Below, in pieces: positions 9,287 to 18,296 of a stretch of 64,000 bases of DNA. Where the stretch lies: assembly GCF_029868325.1 (NCBI RefSeq), contig NZ_JARWNW010000192.1, positions 1 to 64,000 on the forward strand, written 5' to 3'. The translations under genes were made by a program, and so were the position numbers. The first letter of the stretch is position 1; each line of letters starts with the position of its first letter. The DNA is from Nocardia carnea. GTDB lineage: Bacteria > Actinomycetota > Actinomycetes > Mycobacteriales > Mycobacteriaceae. The notes below the pieces were generated by a model. It was not told the origin of the DNA and did no database searches. It saw only the letters and a program-made list of their open reading frames with translations.

Positions 9287-10398
9287 CCGGCGCACTCGAC
9301 GGCCTGGTCATCGCCGATTTCGGCCGCGTCCTGGCCGGCCCGTACGCGACGATGCTGCTCGCGGATTTCGGTGCGGAAGTGATCAAGGTCGAACGGCCGG
9401 AAACCGGCGACGATACGCGCCGCTGGGGTCCGCCCTGGTCGGGTACGGAATCCACCTACTTCCTGAGCGTCAACCGCAACAAGAAATCGGTCGCACTCGA
9501 TCTATCGGACCCCGAAGGTCTCGCCGCGGCACGGCAACTGGTGGCTCGCGCCGATGTCGTCGTCGAGAACTTCCTGCCCGGCACGATGGAGCGGCTCGGG
9601 CTCGGATACGAGCAGGTCGCCGAGATCAATCCGGATATCGTCTACTGCTCGGTGACCGGTTTCGGCCGCGACAACACGATGCCGGGTTACGACCTGCTCA
9701 TCCAGGCGGTCGGCGGCTTGATGAGCATCACCGGCCCCGACTCCGCCACACCTACCAAAGTCGGTGTCGCCGTGGTCGATGTCATCACCGGCTTGCACGC
9801 AGCCCTGGGCATCCTGACCGCGCTCCGGCACCGGGACCGGACAGGCGAGGGGCAGCGGGTGGAGGTGAACCTGTTGTCGTCGCTGCTCTCCGCGTTGACC
9901 AACCAGACCTCCGGTTACCTCGGAGCAGGAGTGGTCCCGCAGGCGATGGGCAACCGGCACCCCAGCATCGCCCCCTACGAGGTGTTCGCGACGGCCGACC
10001 GGCCACTGGTGCTGGCCGTCGGCAACGACCGCCAGTTCGCCGCGCTGGTCAAGGTTCTGGGGGTCGCCGAAATGGCCGCCGACGAACGTTTCGCCACCAA
10101 CACCGCCCGGGTCGCCCATCGCGACGAACTCCGCGCCACGCTGGAGGATCTGCTGGCGGCCGACGGGGCCGACGCCTGGTACACGGCACTGTCCGCGGCG
10201 CGGGTGCCGTGCGGACCACTCAACGATATCGCCGGCGCGATCGGCTACGCACAGAATCTCGGGCTGTACCCGGTGATCGGTATCGACGACGAGAATTCCG
10301 GCACGGTTGCGCAGGTCGCGAACCCGATCGGGCTCAGCGCCACACCGGCGACCTACCGCACGGCACCACCCCGGCTCGGAGCGGATTCGGTCGACTGA
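9283..10398 (+). CDS. Family III CoA-transferase (CaiB/BaiF type)
   Basis: GTG at 9283 overlaps the stop of the dehydrogenase gene and gives a 371-residue protein starting VTGALDGLVIADFGRVLAGP, the canonical start of family III CoA-transferases. The nucleotide-binding VIKVERPETGDDTRRWGPP and the catalytic-Asp region (about residues 140-175, NPDIVYCSVTGFG and GYDLLIQAVGG) are present. These enzymes pass CoA between acids and acyl-CoAs. Coupled to a glutaryl-CoA-dehydrogenase-like gene, it could activate glutarate by CoA transfer from succinyl-CoA; the substrate pair is inferred, not shown. Confidence 0.92.
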   Translation: MTGALDGLVIADFGRVLAGPYATMLLADFGAEVIKVERPETGDDTRRWGPPWSGTESTYFLSVNRNKKSVALDLSDPEGLAAARQLVARADVVVENFLPGTMERLGLGYEQVAEINPDIVYCSVTGFGRDNTMPGYDLLIQAVGGLMSITGPDSATPTKVGVAVVDVITGLHAALGILTALRHRDRTGEGQRVEVNLLSSLLSALTNQTSGYLGAGVVPQAMGNRHPSIAPYEVFATADRPLVLAVGNDRQFAALVKVLGVAEMAADERFATNTARVAHRDELRATLEDLLAADGADAWYTALSAARVPCGPLNDIAGAIGYAQNLGLYPVIGIDDENSGTVAQVANPIGLSATPATYRTAPPRLGADSVD

Positions 10399-10565
10399 GC
10401 GAAGGATACGGCGATATCGGCCGGGTGTTCGCACCGCCGCGAACCTCCGAGTCGCCGGGCTGCGTTGCGCAGCAACGTCCGTGAGCACCAGAGACCTGCG
10501 TAAACGGCTCCCTTCGGCAGTCGCACGGTCGTCCTGCGCGCGACGATTGTGCGAAGGTTGACCTC

Positions 10566-11033
10566 ATGAGTGACGAACGGTTCGAGGTCCGACGCGAAAT
10601 CGCGGCGCGACCGGCCGAGATTTTCGCCCTGTTGTGCTCGCCCGCCGGGCATGTGGCGATCGACAGCTCCGGCATGCTGCAGTCCGCGGAAGGCAAATCC
10701 GTCACCGCGGTGGGTGACGAGTTCCTGGTGCATATGGACCGTGAATCGCTCAACGATTTCCCGATGGGCAAATACGACGTCACGGTGATCATCACGGCGT
10801 TCGAGCAGGACGCGCACATCGAATGGACGATCTCCGGCCAGATCCAGCCGCCGATCGAACACCTCTACGGCTACCGCCTCGAGCCCAGCGAGACCGGCAC
10901 GCTGGTGACGTCCTACTACGACTGGAGCCGGATCGCCGCCCCCTACCGGGAGGCGGGGATCTTCCCGATCATTCCCGAATCGGGGCTCCGAGCCACTCTC
11001 GGCATCCTCGCCCGGACGGTCGAGAACCGGTAG
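10566..11033 (+). CDS. SRPBCC (START/AHSA1-like) protein
   Basis: A 155-residue single-domain protein with the SRPBCC beginning FEVRREIAARPAEIFALLCSP and a C-terminal long helix after FPIIPESGLRATLGIL. This fold makes a hydrophobic pocket for lipids, polyketides or aromatic ligands. GAAGG lies about 10 nt before ATG. It stands alone between the CoA-transferase gene and a hydrolase gene. No catalytic residues are diagnostic. Confidence 0.85.
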   Translation: MSDERFEVRREIAARPAEIFALLCSPAGHVAIDSSGMLQSAEGKSVTAVGDEFLVHMDRESLNDFPMGKYDVTVIITAFEQDAHIEWTISGQIQPPIEHLYGYRLEPSETGTLVTSYYDWSRIAAPYREAGIFPIIPESGLRATLGILARTVENR

Positions 11034-11185
11034 CCCACCGTTCATCCGGCGACCTCGTCCCGACAGGATCGGCCGGCGCGCCGGGTCTTCGTGGCGCCCG
11101 CGATCACCGAATCGATCCGCTTCCGGCGCCTGCCAGGTCGTCGGCCTGGCACTGTGCGAAACGAAGCAAGAGGACACCGAACCCC

Positions 11186-12139
11186 ATGACAAGCTCGAAC
11201 TCCGGTATCCCCGGCCCTGCCGCCACCCCGGTCGTCTCGGTGAAACCGATCGTGCTGCCCGCACCGGATCGCGGCGAGGACCTACACGTCCGCGTCTCCG
11301 CGCCGGTGACCGGGCACAACCTGCCGATCATCCTGCTCTCCCATGGATACAGCTCATCGCTGGACGGCTACGGCCCGCTCGCCGACCATTGGGCCGCCCA
11401 CGGTTTCGTGGTGCTGCAACCCACTCATCTCGACTCGAAAACACTCCCCTTCGTCGCCGATGATCCCCGCCGGCCCCACCACTGGCGGTTCCGCGTCGAC
11501 GATATGGTGCGGATCCTCGACCGCCTGGACGTACTGGAAGCCGCTGTCCCCGGTCTCCCCGGACGCTCCGACCGGACCCGGATCGCAGCAGCCGGCCACT
11601 CCTTCGGCGGCCAGACGGCAGGCATCCTGCTGGGCCTGCGCGTACGTGACCCGAGCACCGGGCACGTCGAAGACCGCGCCGATTCTCGAATCACCGCCGG
11701 CATACTGCTGGCCACGGCAGGCGAAGGCGGCGAAAGCCTGACGCCGTTCGCTCGCGAGCACGCGGCGTGGTTGTCGGATCAGGACTTCTCGCAGATGGCC
11801 ACGCCCACCCTCGTGGTCGCCGGCGACGCGGACGACTACCCGCTGACCGTGCGCGGACCGGACTGGACAACCGACCCCTACACTCTGAGCCCTGGCGACA
11901 AAAGCCTGCTCACACTCTTCGGCGCGGAACACTTTCTCGGTGGTGTCTCCGGCTACCGGGTCGCGGAAACCACCGACGAGAACCCGGAACGCGTCGCCCT
12001 GATCCAGGCGGTCACCACGGCCTATCTGCGGCACATATTCGGCATCGACAGCACCGGCTGGAAAATGGCCCACGAATCCCTCGCCGCGAACCACCCGCTG
12101 GGCCGGCTCGAATCCGCCCGGACGGCCGACAGACTCTGA
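11186..12139 (+). CDS. Alpha/beta hydrolase (chlorophyllase/PAF-acetylhydrolase-like)
   Basis: 317 residues from ATG at 11186. The strand-turn HGYSSSLDGY (oxyanion region near residues 53-62), the nucleophile elbow GHSFGG near residue 135, an acid in the VAGDADDYP loop and a His in GAEHFLGG form a complete catalytic triad. The lineage resembles chlorophyllase-type or platelet-activating-factor-acetylhydrolase-type esterases. The open frame extends upstream but only as an Arg-rich reading with no domain, so the internal ATG is preferred. Substrate unknown. Confidence 0.85.
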   Translation: MTSSNSGIPGPAATPVVSVKPIVLPAPDRGEDLHVRVSAPVTGHNLPIILLSHGYSSSLDGYGPLADHWAAHGFVVLQPTHLDSKTLPFVADDPRRPHHWRFRVDDMVRILDRLDVLEAAVPGLPGRSDRTRIAAAGHSFGGQTAGILLGLRVRDPSTGHVEDRADSRITAGILLATAGEGGESLTPFAREHAAWLSDQDFSQMATPTLVVAGDADDYPLTVRGPDWTTDPYTLSPGDKSLLTLFGAEHFLGGVSGYRVAETTDENPERVALIQAVTTAYLRHIFGIDSTGWKMAHESLAANHPLGRLESARTADRL

Positions 12140-12231
12140 ACGTCGCCGGGTTGTCGAGATTCAGACCTACCGGCTGGTAACAAACACTCTTACACTCGGA
12201 TGTGACCGCCATCACCTCCGAGGAGGGCAGC

Positions 12232-14169
12232 ATGAGCACTGCCGCGAAAGTCGACGCCACCGAAGAACAGGCCCGGCAGCTGGTCGAGGAATCCCGCGAG
12301 GCCACCTGGTCCAAACCCTCCTTTGCCAAGGAGCTGTTCCTCGGCCGCTACCGGGTGGACCTGATCCACCCGTTCCCGCGCCCCAGCGCCGAGGACACCG
12401 CCGAGACAGACACGTATCTGGCTCGGCTTCGCTCCTACTGCGAGACCCTCGACGGCAGCGTGATCGAGGAGCAGGGCCGTATTCCGGAGCAGTACGTGCA
12501 GGGCCTCGCGGAGCTCGGTTGCTTCGGCCTGAAGATCCCGCGCGAATACGGTGGGCAGGGCCTTTCCCAGTTCGGCTACAACAAGGCGCTGATGCTCGCC
12601 GGCTCGGTGCACCCCAGCCTGGGCGCGCTACTGTCCGCACACCAGTCGATCGGCGTCCCCGAACCGCTGAAGCTGGCGGGCACGCCGGAGCAGAAACAAC
12701 GCTTCCTACCGAGGTGCGCGAAGGGCGCGATCAGCGCTTTCCTGCTCACCGAACCCGATGTGGGCTCCGACCCGGCCCGGATGGCCAGCACCGCGACCCC
12801 CACGGCCGACGGCTCCTACGAATTGAACGGGGTCAAGCTGTGGACCACCAACGGTGTGGTCGCGGAACTGCTGGTGGTGATGGCCCGGGTGCCGAAGAGC
12901 GACGGGCACCGGGGCGGTATCTCCGCCTTCGTCGTCGAAGCCGACAGCGCGGGCATCACCGTGGAACGGCGCAATTCGTTCATGGGGCTGCGCGGTCTCG
13001 AGAACGGCGTCACCCGCATGTACAACGTCCGGGTCCCCCGCGAGAATTTGATCGGCCGTGAAGGCGACGGGCTGAAAATCGCCCTGACCACGCTCAATGC
13101 CGGCCGGCTCGCCATTCCGGCATTGTGTACCGCGGCAGCCAAATGGTCACTGAAAATAGCCCGCGAATGGAGTACTGCCCGGGTGCAGTGGGGGCGCCCG
13201 GTCGGCGAGCACGCCGCGGTATCGGCCAAGGTGTCCTATATCGCCGCCACCACCTACGCCCTGGAGGCCGTACTCGACCTCTCGGCGACCATGTGCGACG
13301 AGAACCGCAACGATATCCGCATCGAGGCAGCGCTCGCCAAACTCTGGTCCTCGGAGATGAGCTGCCGGATCGCCGACGAACTCCTGCAGATCCGCGGCGG
13401 CCGCGGATACGAGACAGCGGCATCGCTACGAGCGCGGGGCGAACGCGCGGTCGGCGCCGAGCAGCTCGTGCGCGATCTGCGCATCAACCGGATCTTCGAG
13501 GGCTCCAGCGAGATCATGCGGTTGCTCATCGCCCGCGAAATGGCCGACGCGCACATGTCCGCCGCCGGAGCGCTCGTCGATCGGCACGCGGAGTTCACGG
13601 CGAAAGCCAAATCCGCGGTGGGCGCCGGCGGTTTCTACGCCAAATGGTTCCCGCAGCTGGCCGTGGGCCCCGGCACGACACCGGCCGCCTTCACCGAGTT
13701 CGGACCGCTTGCGCCGCATATGCGTTTCGTCGAACGCATGGCCCGCAAACAAGCCCGCGCACTGGTGTACGGCATGGCACGCTGGCAGGCGAAACTCGAA
13801 TACCGGCAGGTGTTCCTGGGTCGACTCGTCGATATCGGCGCCGAACTGTTCGCCATGTCGGCGGTCTGCGTCCGAGCGCAGGCCGACCGCGGCACACCGG
13901 AAGGGGAAACCGCCCGGGAACTGGCCGATCTCTTCTGCCGCCAGGCGCGAATCCGGGTGCGGGAGCTGTTCGATGCGCTCTGGAACAACACCGACGACGA
14001 GGATGTCCGCGCGGCCCGCAAGGTGTTCGACGGACGCTACCGGTGGCTGGAGGAGGGAGTGCTCGATCAGAGCGAAGGCACCGGCCCGTGGATCGCCGAC
14101 TGGCAACCTGGCCCGTCCACCGAGGAGAACCTGCTCCGGCCGTGGTTGCGGGTGGGCTCATTTCAGTGA
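12232..14169 (+). CDS. Long FadE-type acyl-CoA dehydrogenase
   Basis: ATG at 12232 has GAGGAGGG 5 nt upstream and gives 645 residues; an upstream in-frame start at 12202 lacks a site. The catalytic core (about residues 60-440) has LLTEPDVGSDPARM, KLWTTNG and FEGSSEIMR with its Glu, and a roughly 190-residue C-terminal helical extension as in very-long-chain acyl-CoA dehydrogenases and mycobacterial FadE proteins of similar size. It catalyses the first step of beta-oxidation of long or unusual acyl-CoAs using FAD. It is monocistronic, preceded by a 60-bp spacer after the hydrolase. Confidence 0.92.
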   Translation: MSTAAKVDATEEQARQLVEESREATWSKPSFAKELFLGRYRVDLIHPFPRPSAEDTAETDTYLARLRSYCETLDGSVIEEQGRIPEQYVQGLAELGCFGLKIPREYGGQGLSQFGYNKALMLAGSVHPSLGALLSAHQSIGVPEPLKLAGTPEQKQRFLPRCAKGAISAFLLTEPDVGSDPARMASTATPTADGSYELNGVKLWTTNGVVAELLVVMARVPKSDGHRGGISAFVVEADSAGITVERRNSFMGLRGLENGVTRMYNVRVPRENLIGREGDGLKIALTTLNAGRLAIPALCTAAAKWSLKIAREWSTARVQWGRPVGEHAAVSAKVSYIAATTYALEAVLDLSATMCDENRNDIRIEAALAKLWSSEMSCRIADELLQIRGGRGYETAASLRARGERAVGAEQLVRDLRINRIFEGSSEIMRLLIAREMADAHMSAAGALVDRHAEFTAKAKSAVGAGGFYAKWFPQLAVGPGTTPAAFTEFGPLAPHMRFVERMARKQARALVYGMARWQAKLEYRQVFLGRLVDIGAELFAMSAVCVRAQADRGTPEGETARELADLFCRQARIRVRELFDALWNNTDDEDVRAARKVFDGRYRWLEEGVLDQSEGTGPWIADWQPGPSTEENLLRPWLRVGSFQ

Positions 14170-14245
14170 TCGTGGAGACGTGAGCTCGCGATGAAGCACG
14201 CTCAGCACGGAAATGTGCGAGTATTTCAGATCACCCGGGAATACG

Positions 14246-15097
14246 TCAGTAGTCGTCCGGCCCGAATGTTCCCTTGGCAGGCCCATGGGTTTCAGCGTAA
14301 GTATCGTTCCAAATATCTTTCAAAGGGGCCACATAGGATGAGTAATCAGACTGACTCAGGTGGTATTTGACAAGATCATGGCGCATTTCGTCCCGCGTCT
14401 TCTCGCCGTCTACCAGGTGCTCATAGGCAGCTATTACCGGTTTACTTATATTGCCGATATCGGGGCCGCCGTTGTCCAATATTTCCTTTCGCGCCTGAGC
14501 GCTGACCAATCCGGCTTCCGCCTCGCCCGAGAGGGGGCCGTACATGTTACGTGCCAGCCAGCTGGCGTATTTCTCCCCGGGCTTTGGTGCGTCGACCTCG
14601 GAGTCGAACTCGTCAGGGGCGTAGGCATGCCCGACCTCGTGTGCGAGGACGGCGGTGGCCCACTTTGGGTCCTTCTGTATGTTCTTGTCGATGACCACCG
14701 TTTTGGTGCCGTACTCAGTCAAGCCCCCCGCTCCGGTGCCCGTCAGATCCCGGTAACCGATGCGCCAGCCGTCCTCACGGAGGCGTGCGAGCTCTTGCCT
14801 CATGAAGGGGGACATCGCGGCGAGGTCCGCCACCTCCGGGTCGAGCGGCTCGATAGTGGAATCCCCGTTCTCGGCCGCACAAGTTGCCAGCGCGACCCCG
14901 GCCAGCACAGGAGCGGCAACCTTGGCTACCGTGCGGCCTCCGCGACGATCTTCAGCGCTCAGTGCCCGCGATCGACTCGTAGTCCGAGCGAACCCCCGGT
15001 AGGTACTGGAGGTTTTCGACCCAACAGTGCTGAACGCTGCCCCCAGCCGTGCCTTCGCCATATCTATGGCGGCGCCGGCGGAGTTTCGTGGTTTCAT
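14246..15097 (-). CDS. Membrane-anchored zincin-like metallopeptidase
   Basis: A 283-residue protein unlike its neighbours. A basic N-terminus of about 55 residues precedes one hydrophobic segment (residues 57-73, ending near a Cys), then a soluble domain with HEVGH at 153-157 and a downstream GEAEAG (191-196) that could supply the third zinc ligand. Helices after this complete the domain. The HExxH plus Glu pattern is that of gluzincins; the exact family was not recognised. The N-terminus is too long for a standard signal peptide, so it may be a signal anchor. Flanked by unrelated genes. Confidence 0.75.
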   Translation of the reverse strand: MKPRNSAGAAIDMAKARLGAAFSTVGSKTSSTYRGFARTTSRSRALSAEDRRGGRTVAKVAAPVLAGVALATCAAENGDSTIEPLDPEVADLAAMSPFMRQELARLREDGWRIGYRDLTGTGAGGLTEYGTKTVVIDKNIQKDPKWATAVLAHEVGHAYAPDEFDSEVDAPKPGEKYASWLARNMYGPLSGEAEAGLVSAQARKEILDNGGPDIGNISKPVIAAYEHLVDGEKTRDEMRHDLVKYHLSQSDYSSYVAPLKDIWNDTYAETHGPAKGTFGPDDY

Positions 15098-15404
15098 CCG
15101 ACGTCCTCAATCGGCTGCTACGGGTGTTGAACCCACGCCCGACGGTGGTCGAACAGACACCTGTCTACACATACTGTCCGGCAATTGTAACCATGGGTGC
15201 TGCGGGCAGGCTCGGGTAGCGCGGGTTATTGTCAATTCGTTTGGATCTCCGTGTTTCTCAGGTTTCTCGCAGCCAGTGATCGAGCGCTGCGAAGTCCTCG
15301 CCGCTGAGACCTCGAACGACTCGATGTGGCGCAGGAGTGGAGGGCCGCGATTGCACGGACGTACACTTCCCGACCGGCATTGGCTGTCGCCGGGAGATAC
15401 CAGG

Positions 15405-15608
15405 GAAGAACGGGGCACCGAGGTCGCCGGCTATGCCGCGGCACGGGTTCCGTATCTGTGGGTGGTCGAGATGCCGGTGGGCAAGCCGATCACTTTCCCG
15501 GGTTACACGTTGGGAGAACGCAGCTACCGCCAGGAAGTTCGCGCCGCCGCCCGTAGCCATGCGAGTGCCACGGCGGAAAAGAAATACGGGGGTCCTGCTG
15601 ACTTCTGA
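15405..15608 (+). pseudogene. Uma2-family endonuclease remnant (C-terminal part)
   Basis: The last about 60 residues of a plus-strand frame ending at 15608 read as the C-terminal part of Uma2/DUF820 proteins: AGYAAARVPYLWVVEM followed by a hydrophobic-Tyr-Leu strand and SYRQEVRAAAR. The part that should precede it, with the catalytic Glu/Asp residues, is not found in any frame upstream; the region 15110-15400 has no recognisable coding sequence. It therefore looks like a decayed gene. Confidence 0.5.
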
Positions 15609-15623
15609 TGCCAGAATGGCTGC

Positions 15624-15998
15624 ATGTCGAAGCTCGGAGTTATGGGACGTGTTGCCGGATGGTCGTGTGTCGCGATCGGGGCGGTTCAGCTGGTGGCCGG
15701 GACGCGTGCGGAACCCGGGATGAACACCGACGCGACGGTCGATTCCCACGTACGTTTCATGGGTTCCACCTTCGTTGCCTACGGTCTGGGCTGGGTCGAG
15801 GCCGCAGCCGCCCCTACCCCGAACCTGCCGCGACTCAGGGTGCTTTCCGGCCTGATGGCCCTGGGCGGAGCAAGCCGGCTCGTCACCCGAGTCACCGTGG
15901 GCCGGCCACACCGCTTCCACGATCTGCTCCTCGGCGTGGAGCTCGCGGCACCGGTCGTGGTGGAGGTGCTCGGCAGGCTGGACCGCCCGGCCCGCTGA
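15624..15998 (+). CDS. DUF4345-like small membrane protein
   Basis: A 124-residue protein with an N-terminal hydrophobic helix (GWSCVAIGAVQLVAGT), a central helix with the characteristic HVRFMGSTFVAYGLGW stretch, and two further hydrophobic segments. The pattern and length match DUF4345/DoxX-like four-helix membrane proteins common in Nocardia and Mycobacterium. ATG at 15624 is only 15 nt after the stop of the Uma2 remnant. Function unknown. Confidence 0.75.
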   Translation: MSKLGVMGRVAGWSCVAIGAVQLVAGTRAEPGMNTDATVDSHVRFMGSTFVAYGLGWVEAAAAPTPNLPRLRVLSGLMALGGASRLVTRVTVGRPHRFHDLLLGVELAAPVVVEVLGRLDRPAR

Positions 15999-16092
15999 AT
16001 CGGGGCGCGGTAACCGACCTCGCGGCTACTACTCAGCGTGGTCGAGTATTACTACCGATCCGGCCCGGCGGCCCGCCCGCCAGCCTGGATAC

Positions 16093-16425
16093 ATGCCCGA
16101 ATTCTCCACGCCCCGCCCCCACAGCCGTACCGGCCTCGGCGCCGCCCTCGCGTTCGTTCTGGTCTGGCTCATGGCGATGCTCGCCTTTTTCCTTTCGATG
16201 CTCTTTCCACTGGGTGTACCCGGTTGCAGCCCGGAATGGCCGTCCTGCGATATGCCACCCGTGTGGTTCGCCTATTCGGCGACCTGGGGTGCCATCGCGA
16301 TCGGCATCGTGTTGAGCTTCGTCGATATCGTGCGTCACACCCGGATACGCATTGCGGTCCAGCTCGGCTGCTCCGGACTCATCGCCCTCGGCGGACTGCT
16401 CGGCCTTCTGCTCATGAACTCGTGA
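16093..16425 (+). CDS. Small three-helix membrane protein
   Basis: 110 residues with three predicted transmembrane helices (about 15-40, 57-78, 84-107) and two Cys (in CSPEWPSC, residues about 45-52) in the loop between helices 1 and 2, likely outside the membrane and able to form a disulphide. No family recognised. It is convergent with the IclR gene 28 bp downstream. Confidence 0.7.
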   Translation: MPEFSTPRPHSRTGLGAALAFVLVWLMAMLAFFLSMLFPLGVPGCSPEWPSCDMPPVWFAYSATWGAIAIGIVLSFVDIVRHTRIRIAVQLGCSGLIALGGLLGLLLMNS

Positions 16426-16453
16426 GCGGGGCGTCTCCACGTATTCGGGCAGG

Positions 16454-17272
16454 TCAGCTCCGCGGCAGCGCCTGCACGATTCTGGTGATCCGTGCCCCGG
16501 CAGCACAAACCCGCTCGATCTTTTCGGCGAGAACATCTCCCTCGAACTCTTCGGCCCGGCCGCCCACACTGATCGACGCCACCACCGACCCGTCCCGTCC
16601 CAGGATCGGCGCCGCCACCGCGGCGACCCCGGACAGATAATCCGAGTTGCTCAGCGAGTAGCCGGCCTTCTCGATCTCGTCGAGGTGTTCAGCGAGACGG
16701 TCGGCATCGGTGATGGTCCGATCGGTGATCGCGGCCAGGTCGGTCGTCAACCACTTGTCCCGCAGAGCTTTCGAATGCGCGAGCATGACCGTCGGCCCCG
16801 CCGCGGCATGGTAGGGCATCACGGATCCGATATTGATCCCGGCGACGACCAGCGAGTTACGACCTTCCAGCAGATCGATGCAGACCGCTCCCTGTTCCGC
16901 GGGCACCATCAGGTAGGCCGTATTACCGAACGCGGCCGCCAGTTCGGACATGAACGGCTTTGCCGCCGAGCGGATATCGAGCTTCGACAACGCCGCGGAC
17001 CCGATCTCGAACACCGGCATCGCCACCCGGTAGGCGCCTTCTTCGGTGCGATCCACCCATCCGGCCTGGGTCAGCGTGGCCATCAGCCGGAACACCGTGG
17101 TCTTGTTCATACCGCTGGCCGCGGTGAGGTCGTTCAGGGTCCAGACGGGCCGGTCGGCGCTGAAGTGCCCAAGCAGTGTGCAGGCCTTGAGAACAGCGCC
17201 CACGACATCACGACTGCCGGACGCTTCCGGTTCCGTACGCATGCTCGCTTTGGGCGAGGTGGGCACAGCCAC
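16454..17272 (-). CDS. IclR-family regulator of the adjacent lyase/dehydratase operon
   Basis: 272 residues from GTG at 17272 (ATG at 17242 is an alternative start). The winged HTH lies at about residues 25-90 (WTLNDLTAASGMNKTTVFRLM) and the IclR effector domain at 100-265. It diverges from the five-gene operon beginning at 17426, with about 150 bp between, so it is the probable regulator of that operon. IclR regulators usually respond to an aromatic or carboxylic-acid intermediate of the pathway they control, which fits the neighbouring acid-catabolic genes; the effector itself is not deducible. Confidence 0.9.
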   Translation of the reverse strand: MAVPTSPKASMRTEPEASGSRDVVGAVLKACTLLGHFSADRPVWTLNDLTAASGMNKTTVFRLMATLTQAGWVDRTEEGAYRVAMPVFEIGSAALSKLDIRSAAKPFMSELAAAFGNTAYLMVPAEQGAVCIDLLEGRNSLVVAGINIGSVMPYHAAAGPTVMLAHSKALRDKWLTTDLAAITDRTITDADRLAEHLDEIEKAGYSLSNSDYLSGVAAVAAPILGRDGSVVASISVGGRAEEFEGDVLAEKIERVCAAGARITRIVQALPRS

Positions 17273-17387
17273 TGCTATTCACTCACTTCCACGGTTCGCG
17301 CGATCGATGCCGCCACCTTACGAACTCATCGGCCGATCGGGGTTGACTTTGTGACCCCTGCCACCTTACCGTCCCCATATCAAAAAA

Positions 17388-17413
17388 CGAAACGCATTCC
17401 GCATAGCGAAACG
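17388..17413. promoter_or_regulatory. Candidate IclR binding site: two CGAAACG repeats
   Basis: CGAAACG occurs at 17388-17394 and 17407-17413 in direct orientation, 19 bp apart, with TTCCGC between. This lies just upstream of the GGAGGG ribosome site of the lyase gene. A TTGACT at 17343-17348 could be the -35 of the operon promoter. The assignment is positional only. Confidence 0.35.
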
Positions 17414-17425
17414 GAGGGTGGACTG

Positions 17426-18292
17426 GTGCGCAGCCCGACCTTGAAAGACCTCACGTCGAACGGACTCGTCTACGCCCCCGGCGTATGGGACGGGCTCACC
17501 GCGCGCCTCGCCGAACAGGCCGGGTTCAGCGCCCTGTGCGCCTCGGGTTTCGCCGTCTCCGCGGCCCTCGGCCTCCCCGACGCCGAGCTCTACACCCAGA
17601 CCGAGAACCTCCAGGCCGTCCGCACCATTCGCGAATCCTCGAAACTGCCCTTGGTCGCCGATATAGACACCGGCTATGGCAACGCGGTCAACGCCGCCCG
17701 CGCCGCCACCAAATTCGTGGACGCGGGCGTCGGCGGCATGTTCATGGAAGACCAGGTCTCCCCCAAGTCCTGCCCCATCTGCGTGGGCGACCCAGTCGAC
17801 CTGATCACCGTCCCCGAGGCCACCGGCAAGATCCGCGCGGTCCGCGATTCCATTCCCGACGATGTCCTGCTCATCGCCCGCACCGACGCCCGCGGCGACG
17901 ACGCGATCCGCCGCGCCCAGGCCTACGTCGAGGCCGGCGCCGACATGATCATGCCGGTCACCAAGACCTTCGAAACCGTCGAACAGTGGCAGCGCTGCCA
18001 CGAAGAGGTCGGCGTACCGTTGATGGCCACCCTCACCGCCTCCACCTGGACGGAACGAGATTTCACCCCCGAAATCCTCGACCAGATCGGCGTCCGGCTG
18101 GCCCTGCTGCCCACCCAGGTCCTGATGGCAGTGGCCGGGGCAGCCCAGGCCACCTTGAAACGGCTGGCTGCGGGCGAAGCGCCGGCCCAGGTGAGCGCCG
18201 ATGCGCTCCAGCACCACGAATTCGTGGAGCTGATCGGCTTCCCCGAGGTCGAGGCCATGCAGAACAAGTACCTACCCGCGAAGGAGCAGTAA
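17426..18292 (+). CDS. Isocitrate lyase/PEP-mutase superfamily lyase (2,3-dimethylmalate or methylisocitrate lyase-like)
   Basis: GTG at 17426 with GGAGGG 7 nt upstream gives 288 residues. The alpha/beta-barrel signatures are complete: the Mg-binding DIDTGYGN (79-86), MEDQ (107-110), the gating loop K114-S-C116 whose Cys is the acid/base of C-C lyases (mutases lack it), and IARTDAR. Family members split 2-alkylmalates or isocitrates into a 2-oxo acid and a carboxylate. It is the first gene of an operon with aconitase-type subunits, which suggests it cleaves the hydroxydiacid they make, for example dimethylmalate to pyruvate plus propionate. Methylisocitrate lyase and oxaloacetate decarboxylase remain alternatives. 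Confidence 0.88.
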   Translation: MRSPTLKDLTSNGLVYAPGVWDGLTARLAEQAGFSALCASGFAVSAALGLPDAELYTQTENLQAVRTIRESSKLPLVADIDTGYGNAVNAARAATKFVDAGVGGMFMEDQVSPKSCPICVGDPVDLITVPEATGKIRAVRDSIPDDVLLIARTDARGDDAIRRAQAYVEAGADMIMPVTKTFETVEQWQRCHEEVGVPLMATLTASTWTERDFTPEILDQIGVRLALLPTQVLMAVAGAAQATLKRLAAGEAPAQVSADALQHHEFVELIGFPEVEAMQNKYLPAKEQ

Positions 18293-18296
18293 CGCC

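Noticed and set aside
8156..9295. 379-residue minus-strand frame opposite the acyl-CoA dehydrogenase gene
   Set aside because: Antisense shadow; the plus strand carries the whole acyl-CoA dehydrogenase.
17366..18217. 283-residue minus-strand frame opposite the lyase gene
   Set aside because: Antisense of a gene with complete PEP-mutase/isocitrate-lyase motifs; Gly/Asp/Val-rich, no start signals.
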